A stretch of 64,000 nucleotides of DNA from a gamma proteobacterium symbiont of Taylorina sp. (GCA_025655455.1 JAHXIV010000014.1:38566-102565); one strand, 5' to 3'. Positions 1 to 9,723 are shown, counted from the stretch's first letter. A program made the numbers and translations. The notes: generated by a model from the letters alone, not told the origin.

Positions 1-1980
1 ATCGTAGGCGCACAAGAACAATATGACAATATATTTAAATATTATGGCACTTCTTTTGATCACAACCACCCAACGTTAATCACGCTGAAAGCGCGCATTG
101 ACGAACTAACCGCTAAATCAAAAGGTGAAGTTGTCGCAGTAAAAAATACTGCACCCAGCAAGCCTGCGGCTGCAACTTCCAGAAAATTGAGTTCGAATAT
201 TATGCGTTTTGTGAATAGCGCAAACGCATCTTTAGATAAAGCCGAAGAGCAAATAAAAAGTGGCAGTGCTGAATTTGCAAAATCCAAAATCAACAGCGCC
301 AAATCAGACTTTGATCTCATCGGCAAACGCTATGCTGATTCTTATGATCCAAACGATGTAATGCTCACCACACTACAAGTACGCATCAAACAAGTGAGCG
401 CCAGTATGGAAAGTGCACTAGCAGCAGCGCAAGGCAATGCAAATAAACCCAGTACCTCATCAGGTACTGCGAACAAACTGATGTCGAATATAACACGGCA
501 ACTGCGTATTGGTAACAGCAGCCTTGATGCGGCAAAAGAAGACATTACCAAAGGTAATAGCCCTGATTACAACATTGATAAAGCACAAAGCAGTTATGAG
601 AAAATATTTTCCCGCTATAAAGGTTCATTTGCTCCCAACCATCCAGAAATTGTTGCTTTTAAAGCGCGTATTGAAGAGCTGAAAAATGCGGAAAATGCGG
701 CCATTAGACAGCAGATGGCGACGCAACCCCCACAGTCTATTAATAGAATTCTTGGCATGTCAGACAAAGCGGGTCGAAAATTGAAACGCGTTGGTTCAAG
801 CCTTGGCTTATTTGAAACATCTTTGGCCACGGCACAAAAAAACCACGCTGGAAAAACGGTCGCCCACATTAACTCTGCAGCAACGGCGACACGAAATTTT
901 AAAGCGGTAGAGAAAGTGTTTGCTGAATTCAATAAAGAATTTTCTGGAAAATTTAAAACCAGCAATGAATCCTACACCTATGTTACTAATCAAATTGCAA
1001 AGGGAAAAAAAGCGTTAGCTGTACTCAAAGGCGAGTTAGATAGCGATGCAGATACCCTTGCAAAAGCCGCCTCTGAAAAACTAGGAGCTGATAAACAAGC
1101 CATTTTGACGAAATATCAAAATATGCCACTGAGTAGCAACTTGCATAAAAACAATACGGGTAAAATTGTCTGGTCAACACAAAGGATCACATCTTCTGAC
1201 CAGGACAAGGTTAAAACTGGCAGCACTTTTAACCTCATGCAGCCACTTTACGGGCGAATCTTTCTGCTTCAGTCAATAGGCAACACACCGGTTTATAGCA
1301 CTGTTGAGAAATTTAAAAATATCCCCAAATTCAATACTAACGCTACTTTTGAGCTAAAAATTTTCGTCGATGGGAAAGACCAGGATAAGATGTTTAATGG
1401 CCACAATAAAATTGGCAAAACAGAATTTGAAAGTTTGACAAGCTGGGAAATGGGACTGCATTCATTGCCTTATGATGATTTTTTTAAAGGCGATGGTAAA
1501 GCCTGGCGTGGTATTAGCAAAAATATGTCTGTGGGTAGTCACAAAGTTCGTATTGAATTGTGGGCGACTTCTGGTTCATATCGATCACAGGGGGCAATCT
1601 CGGCAGGCGAATTCACTTTAATAAAAAATAAGGGCGACCGTATTAAAGCGACAGGTAAATTCCCTGGTGATTCAAACTCAGGCGATACCGAAGCAATACG
1701 TACGGATATGGTAAAAGCACTGAAAAATGCCAATTCGAAACCCTACCGCAAACTTTCAGTGATTAGTGATTGGAATCATGGTGTTCACAAAGGAAAGAAC
1801 ATTCAATATCGATCAATCAGCAGCGCCATACTCTTCACAGACGAAGATAACGATGGTGATTGCCGTTATCTCAATTATAACTTCATTTCTGATCATCTGG
1901 GAGGCAAAAACTGGACACCTCTAAAATACTGGGGTGTTTGTACCGATTGTTTAGATGGCGAAATCGAGTGCGACCAATAA
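1..1980 (+). CDS. Repeat-containing hypothetical protein, 5' end outside window
   Basis: The frame is open from base 1 to the stop at 1978-1980, so the gene begins before the window and at least 659 residues are visible. Three imperfect repeats of about 100 residues lie in the N-terminal part. Each has a K/A-rich helical stretch followed by a Y-x-x-x-x-x-x-Y-x-x-S-x-x-x-x-x-P motif (seen at FKYYGTSFDHNHP, GKRYADSYDPN and FSRYKGSFAPNHP) and then an (R/K)I-x-E-L-like helix. A long helical region follows. The last 270 residues are mixed alpha/beta with many aromatics and end in a Cys-containing tail (GVCTDCLDGEIECDQ). No signal peptide can be judged because the N-terminus is missing. I do not recognise the family. 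Coding is clear from length and codon pattern; the function is unknown. Confidence 0.8.
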   Translation: MVGAQEQYDNIFKYYGTSFDHNHPTLITLKARIDELTAKSKGEVVAVKNTAPSKPAAATSRKLSSNIMRFVNSANASLDKAEEQIKSGSAEFAKSKINSAKSDFDLIGKRYADSYDPNDVMLTTLQVRIKQVSASMESALAAAQGNANKPSTSSGTANKLMSNITRQLRIGNSSLDAAKEDITKGNSPDYNIDKAQSSYEKIFSRYKGSFAPNHPEIVAFKARIEELKNAENAAIRQQMATQPPQSINRILGMSDKAGRKLKRVGSSLGLFETSLATAQKNHAGKTVAHINSAATATRNFKAVEKVFAEFNKEFSGKFKTSNESYTYVTNQIAKGKKALAVLKGELDSDADTLAKAASEKLGADKQAILTKYQNMPLSSNLHKNNTGKIVWSTQRITSSDQDKVKTGSTFNLMQPLYGRIFLLQSIGNTPVYSTVEKFKNIPKFNTNATFELKIFVDGKDQDKMFNGHNKIGKTEFESLTSWEMGLHSLPYDDFFKGDGKAWRGISKNMSVGSHKVRIELWATSGSYRSQGAISAGEFTLIKNKGDRIKATGKFPGDSNSGDTEAIRTDMVKALKNANSKPYRKLSVISDWNHGVHKGKNIQYRSISSAILFTDEDNDGDCRYLNYNFISDHLGGKNWTPLKYWGVCTDCLDGEIECDQ

Positions 1981-2046
1981 TGTTTTCAAAACACACCTGA
2001 AACGACACTTAAATAATGTATACATATATTACTGGAATATAAAGAA

Positions 2047-2289
2047 TTGAAAGGTTATTCTCTTGATCCCCATCCGCGGGCCAACTATGCAGAGCAGCAT
2101 TTTGCTGTCATTTACTCACCGCGAAAAAAACGTAAGCGTTTCCCTGCTACTGTGGTGACTCTTTATGATTCTGATAAAGAAGCTGTTAAATCCCAAAACC
2201 ATGACAAGAATTTATTTGCTGCAGAAGTTGTCGGCCCCGCAAAATCCTCAGAAGGCATTCATTTATTTTATTTGCTTAAATGGTTGTAA
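2047..2289 (+). CDS. Small hypothetical protein (80 aa)
   Basis: This is a short reading frame starting with TTG, 66 bases after the previous stop. The product is basic in its first half (a YSPRKKRKRFPA segment) and ends in an aromatic/hydrophobic FYLLKWL tail. There is no clear Shine-Dalgarno and no ATG in frame near the start, so the true start and even the reality of the gene are uncertain. It has no domain I recognise. It lies in the same direction as its neighbours and could be co-transcribed with the upstream gene. Confidence 0.45.
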   Translation: MKGYSLDPHPRANYAEQHFAVIYSPRKKRKRFPATVVTLYDSDKEAVKSQNHDKNLFAAEVVGPAKSSEGIHLFYLLKWL

Positions 2290-2380
2290 AATACATATCT
2301 TTTATGGCGTAATAATTGCTTGTATCTACTGTAGAAAATAATAGAAAGTACAGATAATAACGAATTCCTGTGAGCTTACT

Positions 2381-3013
2381 ATGGAACTACAGCAAATATA
2401 TTATCAACAAAGAACGGTTGCTAATCATTCTGTAACAACAAAAAGTCATTTGGAACCTCAAACACAACAGGATGAATCCTTTTGGGGTGATGACGGCTTT
2501 ACCCTGGCTGATGTGATTGATATGGTCAATCCGATGCAGCATTTACCGGTTATCTCAAAGTATTATCGAGAGCTGACCGCGGATGATTGTTCAGAAGGAT
2601 CCAGGCTGGTTGGTGATCTGGGCTTTGGCATATTATTTAGCGGTGCGATGGGGGCTGTCAGTGCAGTGGCTAATTCAACGATACGACATGAAACACACCA
2701 GGATATCAGTGAACATTTAATAGAACTCGCTAATGAATCTTATCATTCCTTAGACAGCTTATCTGAAAATCTTAATACTAATAAAGTAAATACTGAAGCA
2801 ATGATGCAAAAAATAACACCACCCAAAGAAAGTATAAATCCTTTTTTTGCGCAGTTGATTAATGATGTTGATGATTATTCACCTACTTATGGTCAGCTCA
2901 GTGGTACAAAACAAGCTGAACAGCACAGGGAAATAATAAATCCTTTTTTTGCACAATTATTTGATGATAATACAAATGAATATAGCTCTGGAAAAGACTG
3001 GGGTTCAGTATGA
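2381..3013 (+). CDS. Conserved-looking hypothetical protein with glycine-rich hydrophobic segment
   Basis: A 210-residue protein starting at ATG. Residues 35-60 carry a motif (DVIDMVNPMQHLPVISKYYR) that recalls a family of uncharacterised proteobacterial proteins with an N-P-x-Q-H-x-P-V-x-S-x-x-Y-R signature. A Gly/Ala-rich hydrophobic stretch around residues 78-98 (GFGILFSGAMGAVSAVANS) could insert in a membrane. The C-terminal third is hydrophilic and contains the octapeptide INPFFAQL twice, about 40 residues apart, each followed by an Asp/Asn-rich segment. Family recall is from memory; the function is unknown. It lies 59 bases upstream of the PilZ gene and may share its transcript. Confidence 0.7.
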   Translation: MELQQIYYQQRTVANHSVTTKSHLEPQTQQDESFWGDDGFTLADVIDMVNPMQHLPVISKYYRELTADDCSEGSRLVGDLGFGILFSGAMGAVSAVANSTIRHETHQDISEHLIELANESYHSLDSLSENLNTNKVNTEAMMQKITPPKESINPFFAQLINDVDDYSPTYGQLSGTKQAEQHREIINPFFAQLFDDNTNEYSSGKDWGSV

Positions 3014-3072
3014 TTGGAAGCAAAACGGAAAAATATTGCCGCCTGTAAATAACAGGTGGTTCAGGGAGTTAA

Positions 3073-3813
3073 ATGATGTTTGATTTTTTAAATTTAAAAA
3101 TGTTCAACAAGGAAAGTGCTGAAGAAGTCCTGGAAAAAATGCTCAGAGATGAGTTTATTTATCAGCTCAAACAGGATAATTTCTTAACCATTCATTCAGC
3201 TTCAGGTCAGAGGATCATTTCCCATGCGATTACTCTGGATACAAAGCGTAATAGTTTAATTATTGCAGAAAAAAATCCTGAAGGAATTTTAATTCTGGAA
3301 AGAAACGATCCGGTTACTGTGATCACTCAGGTGAATCAGGATCATGAGGTTTTTTCATTTCATTCAAAAGTTAATAATATTATATTAGATGATGGTGAAA
3401 TTTTATATGAAGTGGTGATTCCAAAACGTATAGAAAAAGGTCAACGTCGAAAAGGATATCGAATTAATATTGATTCCTCATCAGAGGTTAAAGTAAGTAA
3501 TTCGGTCTATAAAGGTCAGGTGAGCAATTTATCTAATAATGGTTTGTTATTTACTATTGGAGGCTACTGGCCGGAACCTGTTGAAATTGGAGAAAGTCTG
3601 GTTCAATGTCATATTGAAACAAATTTTATTCACTTTGACTGTAATGTGGAAGTTCGTTTTATTCATTTTGAACCGTACCCTGACAGACAAACCTTAATCG
3701 GCGGACGTCTGAAGGGCTTATCTCAACTACATAAACACCAGTTAGAAGGCTTTTTGGCCTCTCAGCAACGTATAGAACAACGTCATAAAGCTGAAATAAG
3801 AGATCAGATCTAA
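3073..3813 (+). CDS. PilZ domain protein, YcgR-like c-di-GMP receptor
   Basis: A 246-residue cytoplasmic protein. The N-terminal half resembles the YcgR N-domain. The C-terminal half is a PilZ domain with the two c-di-GMP-binding signatures: R-x-x-x-R (RRKGYR, residues 125-130) and (D/N)-x-S-x-x-G (NLSNNG, residues 152-157). Proteins of this type bind cyclic di-GMP and often slow flagellar rotation or alter surface behaviour. A good Shine-Dalgarno (AGGGAG) precedes two adjacent ATG codons at 3073 and 3076. It ends head-on against the chemoreceptor gene, with one base between the two stop codons. Known of the family: c-di-GMP binding. Inferred: a role in motility control, consistent with the adjacent taxis receptor. 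Confidence 0.85.
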   Translation: MMFDFLNLKMFNKESAEEVLEKMLRDEFIYQLKQDNFLTIHSASGQRIISHAITLDTKRNSLIIAEKNPEGILILERNDPVTVITQVNQDHEVFSFHSKVNNIILDDGEILYEVVIPKRIEKGQRRKGYRINIDSSSEVKVSNSVYKGQVSNLSNNGLLFTIGGYWPEPVEIGESLVQCHIETNFIHFDCNVEVRFIHFEPYPDRQTLIGGRLKGLSQLHKHQLEGFLASQQRIEQRHKAEIRDQI

Positions 3814-3814
3814 A

Positions 3815-5311
3815 CTAGAAAAAATCAATTTCTGCCTCAGTTTCTATATCAGTAGTTTCAAACTTGTGCTTTTCTTCGACCAGTTTATCCACTATTTGAA
3901 CCAGCTCTTTACTACAACGCTCAGCTTGACTATAAATATTCAGCAGCTCTTCAGATAATTGAGTATCTGAACGCCAGTCCTGTTCTAAAATGGCCAGGAT
4001 TCTATAGACACTCTCATGAACATTTTTATGTGGTTGTTCAATATTTATATAGGATGGCAAATGACCGAATAATCTGTCACCCAGTCCTGTATCATACCAT
4101 TGACCAAAACGACATTGATGATGACCCACAGTGACCTCCTGCCACTCATGGGAATCTTTTCCGGTTTCTGCTGCACGATAAGCATTTTGCATATAGACCA
4201 TGTGATCCATTTTTATCAGTGATGCACTGCTGATAACTTCTGCATAGGAGACAGACTCATGAGTTTTTGTCGCAATTTCTGCAAAACGTGCAAAATTATT
4301 ATCAAATTCTTCAATGGTGTTTTTAGATTCATTTACAACTGATGATACTGATTCTGTATTCTCCATCATTGCCTGAGTAGCTTTGTCAAAATTACTAATC
4401 ACTTCATTAACACTATTGGTTGCCTCTTTAGTATTTTGCGCCAGTTTTCTTACTTCATCCGCAACTACAGCAAAGCCACGCCCCTGTTCTCCCGCTCTTG
4501 CTGCTTCTATTGCAGCATTTAATGCAAGTAAGTTGGTTTGATCGGCAATGGAGGTAATTTGACCTAACACCTCAAATATTTGACTACTCTGTTCACTTAA
4601 TTGCTTTGAAGAATCCAGCATCTTACTATTCATTTCTACCAAAACAGTAAAGCTTTGATTAATTTGCTTAATAGATTGTTTCCCGTTGACAGCAATTTCA
4701 ACAGATTCATTAGAAGTTTCCTCAACTTCTTTCATTTTATCTGTAATCTCAGACAAATCGTTCTGGTTTAAACGCAAATTTTCCAGCAAGGCACCTGATT
4801 TTAACTCATCCAACCGATTTTTTATGATTTCCAACTGGCGTTGCTTATAGGCTTGTTTCATCTTCTCCAGTGACAGGTTAACCTGTTGTGCTAACTCCTG
4901 ATAGCCGGGACTAAGCCCTGTTGAAAGTACCTGGCGATTAAATTCACCATTTTCTGCACAGGCAACAGCCATGTGAATTTCTTTAAATAATGTTTCTGTC
5001 TGATCCATTGCATCATTGATAAACCATGCGGTTTCACCCAGTTCGTGGTTTAAATTAATATTGCTGATACGTACATCCAGATTACCCAGAGCAAATTGCT
5101 TAGAAAAATGTTTGAGTTTTTCTGATAAAGTTTGATTACGGGATAAGCTCCAGTGATATAAAGTCAGTAATGCCAATGTCATCATAAGATAAATTAAGGA
5201 ACGAAATTCATATCCGCTATAAAAGAAATCAACCAGACATAATAAAATAAAGAATATAAATCCGGCACGAAAAATAATTGGAGGATTAATAGTCACGGGA
5301 AAACTCCTCAT
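3815..5311 (-). CDS. Methyl-accepting chemotaxis protein with C-terminal CZB domain (CetA-like half of a split Aer receptor)
   Basis: The product has two closely spaced membrane segments near the N-terminus with almost no periplasmic loop, a HAMP-like linker, and a classical MCP signalling hairpin with tip motif ([20 protein letters not shown]...[22 protein letters not shown] in outline). It ends in a CZB zinc-binding domain (H-x-x-W...C...W..G pattern around [15 protein letters not shown]). There is no ligand-binding domain of its own. A TTG start at 5332 is possible; I prefer ATG at 5311. It overlaps the upstream PAS gene by 26 bases, so the two are translationally linked and presumably form one receptor. 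CZB domains in other receptors bind zinc and respond to oxidants. Confidence 0.88.
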   Translation of the reverse strand: MRSFPVTINPPIIFRAGFIFFILLCLVDFFYSGYEFRSLIYLMMTLALLTLYHWSLSRNQTLSEKLKHFSKQFALGNLDVRISNINLNHELGETAWFINDAMDQTETLFKEIHMAVACAENGEFNRQVLSTGLSPGYQELAQQVNLSLEKMKQAYKQRQLEIIKNRLDELKSGALLENLRLNQNDLSEITDKMKEVEETSNESVEIAVNGKQSIKQINQSFTVLVEMNSKMLDSSKQLSEQSSQIFEVLGQITSIADQTNLLALNAAIEAARAGEQGRGFAVVADEVRKLAQNTKEATNSVNEVISNFDKATQAMMENTESVSSVVNESKNTIEEFDNNFARFAEIATKTHESVSYAEVISSASLIKMDHMVYMQNAYRAAETGKDSHEWQEVTVGHHQCRFGQWYDTGLGDRLFGHLPSYINIEQPHKNVHESVYRILAILEQDWRSDTQLSEELLNIYSQAERCSKELVQIVDKLVEEKHKFETTDIETEAEIDFF

Positions 5312-5801
5312 AGCTGATATCCAATTCAGCAAGTTTGTTTTCTAAAATCAGTGTTGATGCATTAATTGCATCTTTTGCTCCAACCTGTTGTTCTTTTGCC
5401 AACATCTGTGCATAGAGAGGACTCACCACATCAATCATTTCCTGGCGAGGAGCACGACGCACAGAATAATAACCTAACTTTTTTTTAACAGGCAGACGTG
5501 GGGTAATATTGGCATAAACCCAGTAGAAGCCACCGTCTTTACGCATATTTTTTACATAGCCGAAAAATTCTTTACCCAGCTGTAGAGTTTGCCAGAGCAG
5601 AAAAAAAACGGCTCTTGGCATATCTGGATGGCGGATAATGTTATGCTGTTTGCCAATCAGTTCCTGTTCTGAATAACCCGACATTGAAATAAAAATTTGA
5701 TTGCAATAGGTAATAATACCCTTGTTATCGGTTTTGGAAACAATAAAGTCATTACTATTTAGCTTTTTTTCAATATTTGTTGGTGTAATTAGAGTCTTCA
5801 T
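5286..5801 (-). CDS. Aer-like PAS protein, probable FAD-binding redox sensor (CetB-like half of a split Aer receptor)
   Basis: A 171-residue soluble protein that closely resembles the PAS domain of E. coli Aer. By direct count it keeps Arg57, His58, Asp60 and Trp70 in the IRHPDMP...LLW segment, the residues associated with FAD binding in Aer. The rest of an Aer protein (membrane anchor, HAMP, signalling domain) is absent here but encoded by the overlapping downstream gene. The arrangement matches the bipartite CetA/CetB energy-taxis system of Campylobacter. Inferred role: sensing electron-transport redox state and passing it to the partner MCP. A recent frameshift in a once-fused gene is an alternative. 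Confidence 0.87.
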   Translation of the reverse strand: MKTLITPTNIEKKLNSNDFIVSKTDNKGIITYCNQIFISMSGYSEQELIGKQHNIIRHPDMPRAVFFLLWQTLQLGKEFFGYVKNMRKDGGFYWVYANITPRLPVKKKLGYYSVRRAPRQEMIDVVSPLYAQMLAKEQQVGAKDAINASTLILENKLAELDISYEEFSRDY

Positions 5802-6011
5802 AATTAATCCAGTTTAACTGATATAACTGAGTTGAATAAAATAATGTGTATTAATAATGTAGACTAAAATATCAGGAGTTTAAAGGGGATTTATAAAAAA
5901 TTATATCAGTGAAGCATTGTCACTGATGTATTAGATAAAACTGTTAATTAAAGATCTATTGGGATATACTTTTTCTTTTTAGATTATTTTTAATATTAGG
6001 GATCAAAGACA

Positions 6012-6299
6012 ATGGCTAAAATCTGGTATTATGTTTCACTTGTACCACCATTTGCTGCACTTATTGGTATGACTCTGGCTTATGTTTCTTATACTCAGCA
6101 GTGGGGTGGTGATGAAAAAATTGCGACAGTCATTGCTGTTTTTTTCTGTGAAATTGTCATGGTTATTTCTGCTTTTTCTTCTTTGAGCTATATGAAACAG
6201 GAACGTACGCCACGAACTAAAAAAATCTTATTATTTAATATTACTATTGCGGTGATCGGTGCCTTGAGTGGTATTTATTTATTTTTATCACAAGGTTAA
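6012..6299 (+). CDS. Small integral membrane protein (95 aa)
   Basis: The protein has three predicted membrane helices: residues about 5-28, 37-57 and 72-93. The short cytoplasmic loop between helices 2 and 3 is basic (MKQERTPRTKK). The start ATG is preceded by an A/G-rich region, and the gene is followed at once by a strong hairpin, so it looks like a single-gene transcript. I do not recognise the family and assign no function. Confidence 0.7.
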   Translation: MAKIWYYVSLVPPFAALIGMTLAYVSYTQQWGGDEKIATVIAVFFCEIVMVISAFSSLSYMKQERTPRTKKILLFNITIAVIGALSGIYLFLSQG

Positions 6300-6329
6300 A
6301 ACAGAATCAGATAATTTGTGATTCTGTTT
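6299..6329 (+). terminator. Rho-independent terminator after the small membrane protein
   Basis: A perfect 11-bp stem (AAACAGAATCA pairing with TGATTCTGTTT) encloses a 9-base loop and is followed by a T-rich run. It starts at the stop codon of the 95-residue protein and separates it from pyrD. Confidence 0.75.
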
Positions 6330-6417
6330 CTTTATTCCTGCTCCTGTTTTAGGTATTTAGTGAAATTTATTTCATATAAATACGTTATCCTGTTTATTCG
6401 GCTTAGGTATTAATTTT

Positions 6418-7473
6418 ATGTCTTTTATTTACCCTCTGATGCGCCGATTTTTTTTCAGTATGGATGCTGAAAAAGCACATTCGATTGGCTTGAAAGCCGT
6501 TCAGACTGTTCATCAATTTAAACTTTCCCGCTTATTTTTTGGTCAGCCCGTACATGCACCTAAAAAAGTGATGGGAATTGTTTTTCCAAATGCGGTAGGA
6601 TTGGCTGCCGGCCTGGATAAAAATGGAGACTATATTCGTGGCCTGTCTTCTGTTGGCTTTGGTTTTATTGAAATAGGTACGATAACACCGCAAGCTCAGC
6701 CCGGAAATCCAAAACCCAGATTATTTCGTATTCCTGAGGCTGGTGCTATTATCAATCGTATGGGATTTAATAATAAAGGAGTTGAACATCTGACTGAGCA
6801 AGTCAGGCAGATCAGACAAAATCAGAATCGGGATGTGCAGTCTGATAATATTATTATCGGGATTAATATCGGTAAAAATCTCAAAACCCCGGTTGAAAAT
6901 GCGGCTGATGACTATAAACTTTGTCTGCAGAAAGTTTATTCTCTGGCAGACTATATCACTATTAATATCTCTTCGCCTAATACTCCGGGATTAAGAACAC
7001 TTCAGTTTGGAGATGAGTTAAAACATCTGTTAGAGGTGCTTAAAGAGGAGCAAAAAGTTTTATCTGAACAATGGAATAAGTATGTTCCTCTGGCAGTGAA
7101 AATTGCTCCGGATATGTCCGATGAGGATATCTGTTTAATTACACAATTGTTGTTAGAAAAAGAAGTTGATGCGGTGATTGCAACCAATACAACTATTTCA
7201 CGTGATGCGGTTAAAGGCCTGAATAATGCAGAAGAGCAGGGTGGTTTAAGTGGTGTTCCCGTGAATCAGCAGTCCACTCATGTTGTGTCTGTTTTAGCTG
7301 AACAATTACAGGGAAAAATTCCAATTATTGCAGCAGGTGGTATTTTTTCAGCTCAGGACGCATTGGCAAAAATCTCTGCTGGTGCTGAACTGGTACAAAT
7401 TTATACCGGCTTTATTTATCAAGGTCACGAATTAATTCATGATTGTGCTGAGGCTTTGGCAAATAATGACTAA
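6418..7473 (+). CDS. pyrD: Dihydroorotate dehydrogenase (quinone), class 2
   Basis: A 351-residue enzyme that oxidises dihydroorotate to orotate in pyrimidine synthesis, passing electrons through FMN to membrane quinone. The N-terminal amphipathic segment (MSFIYPLMRRFFFSMDAEKAH) is typical of the membrane-associated class 2 enzymes. Family motifs include NAVGLAAGLDKNGD, NRMGFNN and the catalytic-Ser loop NISSPNTPGLR, with FMN-phosphate-binding glycine segments near the end (AAGGIFSAQDA). Length is usual for the family. The stop overlaps the start of the aminopeptidase gene by 8 bases, so the two are translationally linked. Confidence 0.96.
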   Translation: MSFIYPLMRRFFFSMDAEKAHSIGLKAVQTVHQFKLSRLFFGQPVHAPKKVMGIVFPNAVGLAAGLDKNGDYIRGLSSVGFGFIEIGTITPQAQPGNPKPRLFRIPEAGAIINRMGFNNKGVEHLTEQVRQIRQNQNRDVQSDNIIIGINIGKNLKTPVENAADDYKLCLQKVYSLADYITINISSPNTPGLRTLQFGDELKHLLEVLKEEQKVLSEQWNKYVPLAVKIAPDMSDEDICLITQLLLEKEVDAVIATNTTISRDAVKGLNNAEEQGGLSGVPVNQQSTHVVSVLAEQLQGKIPIIAAGGIFSAQDALAKISAGAELVQIYTGFIYQGHELIHDCAEALANND

Positions 7474-8824
7474 TCCTCTAAATAATGTAGCAGACTTTAA
7501 TCAGGATTTGATGCAATTTATTGATGCTTCTCCAACTCCGTTTCATGTGGTTGATAATCAGATAACACTATTAGAAGAGCATGGTTTTAAGCGCTTATAT
7601 GAGTCAGAACCCTGGTCTTTAGCAGCCGGTCAACGATATTATGTTACTCGCAATCATTCGGCTTTAATCGCCTTTATTGCAGGAAAAAAAGAAGTGCTTG
7701 AGACAGGGATAAGACTATTTGGTGCTCATACCGACAGTCCCTGCCTGAAAGTAAAACCCAATGCTGAAATTATGTCACATTCCTATCTGCAACTGGGAGT
7801 GGAAGTATACGGTGGTGCTTTGTTAAATCCCTGGTTTGATCGTGATCTTTCATTGGCGGGCAGAGTTGTTTATTGTGATAATCAGGATAAACTTTATAGT
7901 TGTCTGATTGACTTTAAAAAACCAATTGCAACGATCCCGAGTCTGGCTATTCATCTTGACCGGGATGCCAATAAAAAAAGAATGATTAATTCACAAACTG
8001 ACTTGCCGCCGGTATTGATGAAAGTTGATGATCAGGATCCAGAAGCCCCCTTGAATAGCAGCTTAAATGAACTACTAAGAAAACAATTAGTCAGTCAATA
8101 TAAAGAGCTTGAAATCAATAAAATACTGGATTATGAGCTGAGTTTTTATGATACACAAAAGGCAGCTTATGTTGGCCTTAATAATGATTTTATTGCCAGC
8201 AGTCGTCTGGATAATTTACTGAGTTGTTTTATAGGTATTCAAAGCTTAATCAACGTGGATAATCAATCAAGCAGTCTATTGGTTTGTAGTGATCATGAAG
8301 AGGTTGGCAGTGCTTCAACAGCAGGAGCACAAGGATCTTTTCTTAAGTCCGTTTTAGAACGTTTATCTGACTCAGCTGAATCATTAAATTGTATTATAGA
8401 TAAATCCATGCTGGTTTCGGCTGATAATGCACATGGGATTCATCCAAATTTTTCAGATAAGCATGATGCCAGTCATGGTCCTTTATTCAACCAGGGACCG
8501 GTTATAAAAGTTAATGCAAACCAGCGCTATGCTACTAATTCTGAAACCGGTGCGGTAATTAAATTGATGGCGGAAAAAGCCGGTATACCCATTCAAAATT
8601 TTGTTGTTCGTACAGATTTAGGTTGCGGCAGTACCATTGGACCAATTACAGCGGCAGAAATCGGTATCAAAACACTGGATATCGGTGTACCCACATTTGC
8701 CATGCATTCTATTCGTGAGCTGTGTGGCTATAAGGATAGCTGGTATATGTACCAGCTAATGAAGATTTTTTTTGATGTGTCTCAGGAGATTAGTATCAAT
8801 CACTTCCACTATAGTAAGAGCTAA
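7466..8824 (+). CDS. apeB: M18 family aminopeptidase (aspartyl aminopeptidase type)
   Basis: A 452-residue cytosolic zinc aminopeptidase. M18 signatures include the metal-ligand segments GAHTDSPCLKVKP and CSDHEEVGS, and a C-terminal MHSIRELCG. ATG at 7466 is chosen because it overlaps the pyrD stop (ATGACTAA) and gives the usual N-terminus (DLMQFIDASPTPFHVV). The enzyme removes N-terminal residues, typically acidic ones, from peptides. Coupling to pyrD is probably a matter of operon structure and not of shared pathway. Confidence 0.93.
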   Translation: MTNPLNNVADFNQDLMQFIDASPTPFHVVDNQITLLEEHGFKRLYESEPWSLAAGQRYYVTRNHSALIAFIAGKKEVLETGIRLFGAHTDSPCLKVKPNAEIMSHSYLQLGVEVYGGALLNPWFDRDLSLAGRVVYCDNQDKLYSCLIDFKKPIATIPSLAIHLDRDANKKRMINSQTDLPPVLMKVDDQDPEAPLNSSLNELLRKQLVSQYKELEINKILDYELSFYDTQKAAYVGLNNDFIASSRLDNLLSCFIGIQSLINVDNQSSSLLVCSDHEEVGSASTAGAQGSFLKSVLERLSDSAESLNCIIDKSMLVSADNAHGIHPNFSDKHDASHGPLFNQGPVIKVNANQRYATNSETGAVIKLMAEKAGIPIQNFVVRTDLGCGSTIGPITAAEIGIKTLDIGVPTFAMHSIRELCGYKDSWYMYQLMKIFFDVSQEISINHFHYSKS

Positions 8825-8943
8825 GAATGAAATCCGTATTGTTTCTAAGCTCTTCAAAATCAAAGCTGAAAAATTCTTGTGTGGCTTTGAAATATCCCAG
8901 TTTTACTCAAACATCTTATCTACATTCTTGTAGGCAATAGAAT

Positions 8944-9723
8944 TTATTGAGGTCTTTGTCTTCCCATTTGATGGTATTTTTGTTGAGCTGAAAATTCATC
9001 CGGAGAGATTTTACCATCAGAGTTGGTATCAATATCCTGAAATGGTGTAATATTTGCCGTATTTCTCATTTGATAGCCTTGTTGTATTCTGCTGCTAATC
9101 CGCATGCTACGGGCTTCAATCAGCTCTTGCTCACTAATATAACCATCTTTATTAATATCAAAATCTTCAAAATTTGGCATATTACGGCCGCGACTCATGC
9201 CTCTACCCTGTTCTTGTCTCTTTCGCATACTCATTCCCTGTCTCATGTTCTGACAATACTGCATCCCGGAGGTAAATTCTTCAGGGGTTAACAGACCATC
9301 CTGATTCTTATCAAAGTCTTTGAACCTTGGCATATTGCGATCATTACTCATACCAATTCCTTGGCCTTGTCTCATTTTCCATCGTTTTTGTCTTTGTAAT
9401 TGTTGTCCATAGGCAAGTTCATCAGTATTTAACTGACCATCCTTATCTGTATCGAATTGATTAAAGTTAGGTTCTGAAGCCATATTTCGCATTGGCTGAC
9501 CCCGGGCAGATCTACTTTCCATCCGCAGGCTTCGTATTGTATTAAATTCATCCTGGCTGATAGAGCCATTAGAATTAATATCATATATATAAAAAGGGAT
9601 CGAACCTCGCTGAGGTAATGTTTCAGCCTGCAGGTAATGCATATAGAAAAGTGATGTGATGACACTGGAAGCCACAATAGCGAATGACTTTCTTTTTATG
9701 AGTGTACGGTTTAATTTTTTCAT
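8944..9723 (-). CDS. Secreted EF-hand protein with five calcium-binding loops
   Basis: A 259-residue protein with a basic N-terminus and hydrophobic segment ending near LQA-ET (residues 31-35), consistent with export. Five EF-hand loops follow, each of the D-x-[DN]-x-[DN/S]-G-x-[IL]-x-x-x-E type: YDINSNGSISQDEF, FDTDKDGQLNTDEL, FDKNQDGLLTPEEF, FDINKDGYISEQEL and IDTNSDGKISPDEF. The linkers are rich in Arg, Met and Gln. A Shine-Dalgarno (AGAGGT) precedes the ATG. It is the last gene of the minus-strand cluster with the 34-residue peptide and the two cytochrome-type genes. Inferred: periplasmic Ca2+ binding or a structural role near the cytochrome. The exact function is unknown. Confidence 0.85.
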   Translation of the reverse strand: MKKLNRTLIKRKSFAIVASSVITSLFYMHYLQAETLPQRGSIPFYIYDINSNGSISQDEFNTIRSLRMESRSARGQPMRNMASEPNFNQFDTDKDGQLNTDELAYGQQLQRQKRWKMRQGQGIGMSNDRNMPRFKDFDKNQDGLLTPEEFTSGMQYCQNMRQGMSMRKRQEQGRGMSRGRNMPNFEDFDINKDGYISEQELIEARSMRISSRIQQGYQMRNTANITPFQDIDTNSDGKISPDEFSAQQKYHQMGRQRPQ

